Positions 15,055 through 20,222 of a stretch of 20,222 nucleotides of DNA are shown in pieces. Every line of letters starts with the position of its first letter. Position 1 is the first letter of the stretch. The notes under the pieces were generated by a model. That model made no database searches and had not been told where the DNA came from. It saw only the letters and a list, made by a program, of their open reading frames with translations. The translations under genes and the position numbers were made by a program. This DNA comes from Pigoraptor vietnamica. Lineage: Eukaryota; Opisthokonta; Filasterea. The stretch spans positions 1 through 20,222 of the forward strand of contig CALSCQ010000096.1 in assembly GCA_943704525.1 (NCBI GenBank), written 5' to 3'.

Positions 15055-18000
15055 ATGACGGTCGTCACTCGCGCACGGCAAGCGCTTACGTGCGCAGTCC
15101 TGTTCGTGCTTCTCACGGGCAGCGCTGCGTTCAAATCCGCATGTCCTCCGCTCCGTGGCGTGACGTAAGCGGCACCGCGGCTGCATTCTCGTACTCGTGC
15201 GATGTGGTCAATGTCACGCGCGTGATCGACCCCATCCGAAACACCGTTCAGTTGTGAGTGTTCGATTCACTCGATCTATGTTGTATGTTCTTCTCTTGAA
15301 TTACGCGCGTTCGCCGTGCGTTCACTTAAACCCCGTGTGCCTCGCTGTGAGCGCGTCTCACTCAACAACGTGCTCGTGTGAATTGAGACGGTCCGTGTGA
15401 TCGTCACCACGCAGGACGACGTACAGGGCTGCATGCGCAGTGCGCCCCGCCTCCATCGACATCGACCTCACGCCGACCGGTGGCAGCGGCGGCATCGTGT
15501 TGGGTTCGCTGTCGCTAAGCGATTCTGGCCTCAGTGCGAGTGCGCTGCTGACGCTTGAGCTCGGCGCGGCGAACGGTCCTCGCGGCGTTCTCTCGCCCAC
15601 GTCAATGGTCTACAGCCGCATTATCCCCGCGGGACCCTTCAGCGGCTCTGCGTATCTTGCGTCGGCCCTCTGCCTGTCGGAGGCCGGGGACACCATCCGA
15701 CTTGTGGCTGGGTCGTACGGTCTCTTCAGCGTGCCGTTTCGAAACATGCGGTTTGTGGGCGACGGGTGGCAGGCGACGACCATATCCCTCTCCGGCACCG
15801 AGACGCTCTCGTTGAAAGAAGCCATTTCGCCCGTGACGTTCGACGGGATCTACTTTTACTCGACATCGTCGAACGGCGTGCTTGTTGACGGCGGCGCGGT
15901 AACGTTCGCCAACTCGCGCTTTGGTGCGACGGCCGCGACCCCCCTCAAGTGTGACAACGGCGCGGCTGTCAACGTCACGAACTGCTACGCGGGTAACTAT
16001 ACGCTGTCCGGTTCTTCGACTTTGCAGCCGGGTGCCGTCATTCGCGTCAGCCGCTGCGACCTCCTCGTGTCCAACTCAACGATGGAATGTGAGTGCGAGG
16101 CCGGTAGGCCAAGTGTGCTGGGCGCCAGTTCAGTGCTAGTTGTAAGGATGGCGAGGTAACCACAGAGTCCTACGCGCATACACATATACGCACCGTAAGT
16201 TTTTGCGAAATATCGAGCCGCTGGTCTCCAGTTTCTCCCTTCTGATGACGCTGATGCAGTGTCACACAGTGCACGCCAACGCACAAAAATATGCACTCTT
16301 CCACCGCACCATCCCCACTCCCTCCTAACGTGCGTGACTGTCCGCAGCGCTCGGCACCGGCAGCCACGGGGGCGCAATCGCCGTGGTGGCCGCGGGCAAC
16401 CTCACAGTCTTCGGAAGCACTTTCTCTGGGTGCGCTGCAGGCCTTAACAGCGCGCGAGCCGGTGGCGCAATCTACGCGAGCGGAGGAAACAGGCTCGTCA
16501 TCGATCGCACTCGATTCCTGTCGTGCATGTCCACGAACGGGGACGGTGGCGCCATCTACGTCACGAACCAACTTGGAAACGTGTCTGTAACGAACTCAGA
16601 GTTTCGAAACGCCGTCGCGTATCTCAACGGAGGGTCGATATTCGTGCAGAATTCGCCGCGTGTGGACGTGCTCGGGACTTCCTTTGTAAAATCGGAGGGA
16701 TGGCACGGCGGAGCCTTGTGCTTGAAGGAAGTTGCCGCCACGAACATTGAGCGCGTCTATGCCACCGAGTGCTTTGGCGATTACCAGGGCGGTGTTGTGT
16801 ACGCCACTTCGGACACGGCGAACGGGAAGGTGACCATCCGCGACAGCTACATGCTCAACAACAACGTGGGCTACCTGCCAGGGGACTCCACGTACGGCGA
16901 GGGCTCTGCTTTTGCATTCTTTGGGAAGGTCCTCGTGGCCAGCATCTACAACGCGCGTTTCGAGAACAACACATCGCTCTACGACAGCGACGCCGGCGTG
17001 GGAGTCGTCGACGGGAACGTCAAGGCAAACTTCTACAACTGCTCCTTCATCGGAAATACGGTGAGTTTGGATTTTTTGTGTGTGGTGCTGGTTGAAACGC
17101 TGGGGCGCGTCTTGAAAACGTGGCGCAATGTGAGCGCTTGTGACGTGTGCCCGCGTGTGTGAGAGAGTTGGCAACGTGTAATGTGTGTGCCCTCTCTTGG
17201 GGACTGGCCCAAATCGATTTATTTCAGGGCTATTGGGGAGGCGCCCTGTGGATCCGCGATGGCGCAAGTGTTCGCTGCGACGGGTGTTATTTCTCGGGCA
17301 ACTCTGCTGGGAAAAGCGGCGCGTCTGGATACGTTACGGACTGGGTATGTCCGAGTTGGATCAATGTTCTCTTTTCGTCACACTTCACTGCCTCGAGCGG
17401 GCTACTTTGTCCTGACGTAATTGCGCAACGCCTGTGCGACAGCGAGTGGAAGGACTTCCTCATGGCTCATGGCTCGATGTCGTTTGCTCCCGCACGCCCA
17501 TACGCACGCATCGCAGGCCCAGTACGAGCTCGTCAATTCGGCGGTGGTGAACAACTTTGGCCAGATGGGCGGCGGCGTTTACATCGGCGACAGCGCAGTG
17601 GTGCGAATCGCAAACGTCTCGTTTATCGGCAATTCGGTACGTGCTCCTCCCCAATCTCACTCGCGCACTCTCTTCTTCGTGTCGTGTCTGGCTGCCGTCC
17701 ACTCCGAGCGCATTCTGAACCGTTTGGCTTTCACGGCGCAGGCAACGCGGGGCGGTGCTGCGTACCTTGGCAGCGCAAGCGTCAGCGTCGTCATGGAGCA
17801 AGTGGTGTTCGACGACAACTCGGCCGTTGAAATCGGCGGAAGCATCTACGGATCCGCGGACCGCAACGTTCTTTATTCGTTCCTCCGCATGTCGTCGGTC
17901 ACCGCGCGCAACAACTTTGCGCCTCAGGGCGGGTTCCTCTCCCTCATAACCGAACTGCGCGCTGGAGATCGCGCAGTCAATGCGCCTCCTCAGCCCACGG

Positions 18001-20222
18001 AGAGCGCGCCCACCGCCATGTTGCAGGACCTCACGGTCGTGGGGAGCAAGGCGAGGGACGGCGGTGTGTTCTATGTGGCCAACACGGCCGTCGTGCTCAT
18101 AACGCGCTCCACGTTCATCAACTCGACGGCAGACAACGGCGGCGTGGCATTCCTGTCGGGCACTCCCATCGCCGTCGTCTCCGAGTGCAATGTCGTGGGC
18201 TCACGCGCGGCGACGGGTGGCAGCTTCCTCGTGAACGACAACGGCGTTCTCCTCGTACGCAGGAGCAACATCACGGGTGGCATTGCGTCTGGCGGCGGTG
18301 GCGCGGTCGCGGTGCTTCTGGACGGGACTTTCAACATGACGGATTCTCTCGGCGCCGGCAATGGGGCGGTGCTCGGCGGCTTTGCGTCGATAACCGGGCG
18401 CGCGCGGTCGTACATTGCGAACAGCACACTGGATGGCAACAGGTGCGAAGGGTTGCGATGACTGCCAATTGATGGTGCACCCATTTGCGGCAAAGAAATT
18501 GTGTCACTGCCGTCCTCCCCCCTCCCCCCTTCTCCAACACTTCCCCTTCACTCCGACGCACACACACATCCGCGCGCACACACACGCACACATTCACTCG
18601 TGCACATACACAGACGCACGCGCACGCTCACACACACCGACGCACGGATCCAGGGCGAATGACTACGGCGGTGCGGTCGTTGTAAGCTCTGCAGGTGCGC
18701 TGTCGGTGTCCAACGTAACTTTCTCCTTAAATTGCGCGGAGGTTGCCGGCGGCGCTGTCCGCGTCGAGGGCTCGGGCGCGTTTATGACCGCTCCCACCAA
18801 CTCGGCCAGCACTCCTTCCGCTGTGTTCGTCGGGAACGCCGCATCACAGGGCGGGGCCGTGTACGTCCGCAACACCGCCACGTTCTCTGCTTCGCGGGCA
18901 CTCTTCAAGTCAAACAAGGCGTCGACCGGCGGTGGCGCCGTGTATGCGACCGGCTGCTGCGCCTTGTCATTGACTAGCTGCGACGTGGACGATAACGACG
19001 CTTCAGTTGCGGGCGACGGGGGCGCCGTTCTTGTGGAAGGCAGTGCAAGTGTCGTGGTGTCGCAGTCGACCCTCACGCACAACTCTGCGCGGTCGGGCGG
19101 CGCATTGTTCGGGCGCCTCGCTGGGCCGATTCCCCTCTGCATAGCGGACAACGCGCCCAACAGCTACGACGTGCGCGCTGCGCTGGATGCAGCTCTGGGC
19201 TACGCGTGCAGGAACACTGTTCCCGTCGTCGCCATTGCCGGCGGATCGGTCTCGAACAACGTCGCTGACTCGGACGGCGGCGCAATTGCGGTGACGGGCG
19301 GTCGCCTGCGCATAAGTGACGATGCCGTCATCAGCGGCAATGAGGCATCAACGGGGCGTGGCGGCGGCATCTTTTACAAAACCTCGCAAGGCACAGCGCG
19401 CGGTGAATTGCGAATGGACGGCGTGTCGGTATCAAACAACGTCGCAGGGTCAACGGGCGGCGGAATTCACGCGTTCAACGCGGGAGAGGTTCTCGTTTTC
19501 AACGTCGACGTGACTGCCAACCGGGCCAACGTCGGCGGCGGCGTGTTCAGTGCGAATGGTTGGTTGCTAGTGCAGAGCGACACTCTGAGCGTGCACGCCA
19601 ACAAGGCGACGCTGTACGGACCAGAACAGGCGTCCCCGGGCACTTTGCTAGGCGTTGCGGTGGACGGAAGCCCTGTTGCCGTCGCCACGGGATTCCAGCT
19701 GCCCGCGTTCAACCTCACTCTCAACGACGCGTACGGACAACTCGCGCGCGTGGGAGGTTTCGATTATGAGGTCCATGCGGACATCGTCCCAACAAGCGCG
19801 CCGACGGTGCGTGCACAAGACCCGCCCCTGGAGCTGCGCGACGGCGATGCACGGGCCCTCGACAACGGCGCGGCATCGTTCAAAGGGATGCGCCTATTTG
19901 GGTCGCCAGGGACGTACAACCTCACGTTCAGGATGGCGGCGTTTCCGCGCGTGTTCGCGGCAGTTTCCGTCACCATCGTTGCGTGCGAGTCCATGACCGA
20001 CCACGTGATCGTCGCGGGAACATGCGTTGCGGGTGAGTGCCGTGGAGGCGCTGCTTTAATTTGCTGCGGAGTGGATCGTGGCGGTTGTCGCCGATGTCCG
20101 GCGAATGTCTTCGGCGCATGGGCACAGTCATGAAACAACCGTGTAAGAAGTGTCACATGGTTCGATTTGCAATGTGTTCGGCGGTATCAGTCCGCAGGAA
20201 GTGCCCTGACCCTCCCCCCCCC
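15055..20222 (+). CDS. Secreted right-handed beta-helix protein with Pmp-like GGA(I/V) and FxxN repeats (3' partial, at least 1271 aa)
   Basis: Model: 15055-15164, 15415-16088, 16348-17060, 17228-17344, 17517-17636, 17742-18442, 18654-20032, then probably 20198 onward past the window edge; phases match at all junctions. The ATG sits in GCCGCCATGAC and opens a signal peptide (TCAVLFVLLTGSAAF, residues 12-26). DTIRLVAGSYG resembles pectin-lyase-fold openings. About 25 GG-x-(I/V/L/A/F) turns follow (GGAIYAS, GGAIYVT, GGSIFVQ, GGALWIR, GGAVYVR, GGGIFYK), many paired with FxxN (FIGN, FSGN, FENN, FDDN, FVGN), the two motifs of chlamydial polymorphic membrane proteins. N-glycosylation sequons are frequent. 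I see no bacterial autotransporter barrel; a Cys-bearing segment starts at about residue 1258. It is probably a cell-surface or secreted adhesin-like protein, with function inferred from fold only. If intron 20033-20197 is not used, the frame ends at TGA 20131-20133 after a CxxCPANVFG segment. Confidence 0.8.
18557..18648 (+). repeat. CA/CG-rich alternating tract in beta-helix intron 6
   Basis: Imperfect (CA)n mixed with CGCG and ACGC units fills the second half of intron 18443-18653, up to the acceptor. It is alternating purine-pyrimidine, like the tracts in the MAGI and kinase introns. Confidence 0.8.

Noticed and set aside
14820-15257. Plus-strand 145-codon frame covering the beta-helix promoter
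   Set aside because: It runs across promoter repeats, has no good start and no domain; only its last part may matter as an alternative first exon.
1-20222. Mobile elements, viral remnants or CRISPR arrays
   Set aside because: I looked for transposase, integrase, reverse transcriptase or capsid motifs, terminal repeats and spaced direct repeats, and found none that hold up.
1-20222. Bacterial origin, suggested by the histidine kinase and Pmp-like repeats
   Set aside because: Consistent GT-AG introns with phase-matched exons, PDZ/WW/calponin domains and Kozak starts show that the locus is eukaryotic.

Overview
This is a GC-rich nuclear fragment from a eukaryote, most likely a protist. Five of the seven genes I can assemble have spliceosomal introns (19 well supported, plus a probable twentieth at the right edge, 72-259 bp, all GT-AG), usable Kozak contexts and CCAAT/TATA-like promoter elements. 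I see no bacterial operon features, rRNA, tRNA, CRISPR array or recognisable transposon. Gene content (a MAGI-type PDZ-GuK-WW-WW scaffold, a transgelin/calponin-family protein, an SLC45-type sugar transporter and a membrane hybrid histidine kinase) fits a unicellular relative of animals (holozoan) or a neighbouring amoeboid/flagellate lineage. Species cannot be fixed from the sequence, and the lineage is an inference.

Layout from left to right: (1) single-exon F-box/degenerate-ankyrin protein, minus, 186-2255; (2) single-exon Ser/Arg-rich orphan, plus, 3043-3657; (3) seven-exon compact MAGI homologue, minus, 4184-6502; (4) six-exon hybrid histidine kinase of 1234 aa, plus, 7140-11571; (5) two-exon transgelin-like protein, minus, 11856-12510; (6) two-exon SLC45/SUT-type transporter of 554 aa, plus, 13006-14743; (7) a large secreted right-handed beta-helix protein with Pmp-like GGA(I/V) and FxxN repeats, plus, 15055 to beyond the right edge. 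The first six genes alternate strictly in orientation, giving three divergent promoter regions (2256-3042, 6503-7139, 12511-13005) and two convergent 3' regions (3658-4183, 11572-11855).

The most striking unexplained signals are these. The same 11-mer, CGAGATCTCGC (its first ten bases a perfect palindrome), lies in two of the three divergent promoters, each time followed at once by a second inverted repeat and flanked by CCAAT on both sides in the same order. The hybrid kinase carries about ten R-K-x-S sites in its C-terminal tail, followed by a CxxC...CxxC knuckle. Both WW domains of the MAGI gene are split by a phase-2 intron at the same residue. Four introns of the beta-helix gene sit at the same place in the structural repeat although their phases differ. 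Many introns carry long alternating purine-pyrimidine tracts.

Functionally the set looks like ordinary host genes: cortex/cytoskeleton (MAGI, transgelin), environmental sensing (histidine kinase), sugar uptake (SLC45), a cell-surface or secreted protein, and a ubiquitin-adaptor candidate. Shared promoter modules hint that the MAGI/kinase and transgelin/transporter pairs may be co-regulated. Splice models were built by hand from reading frame, GT-AG sites and domain continuity, and are untested by transcripts.
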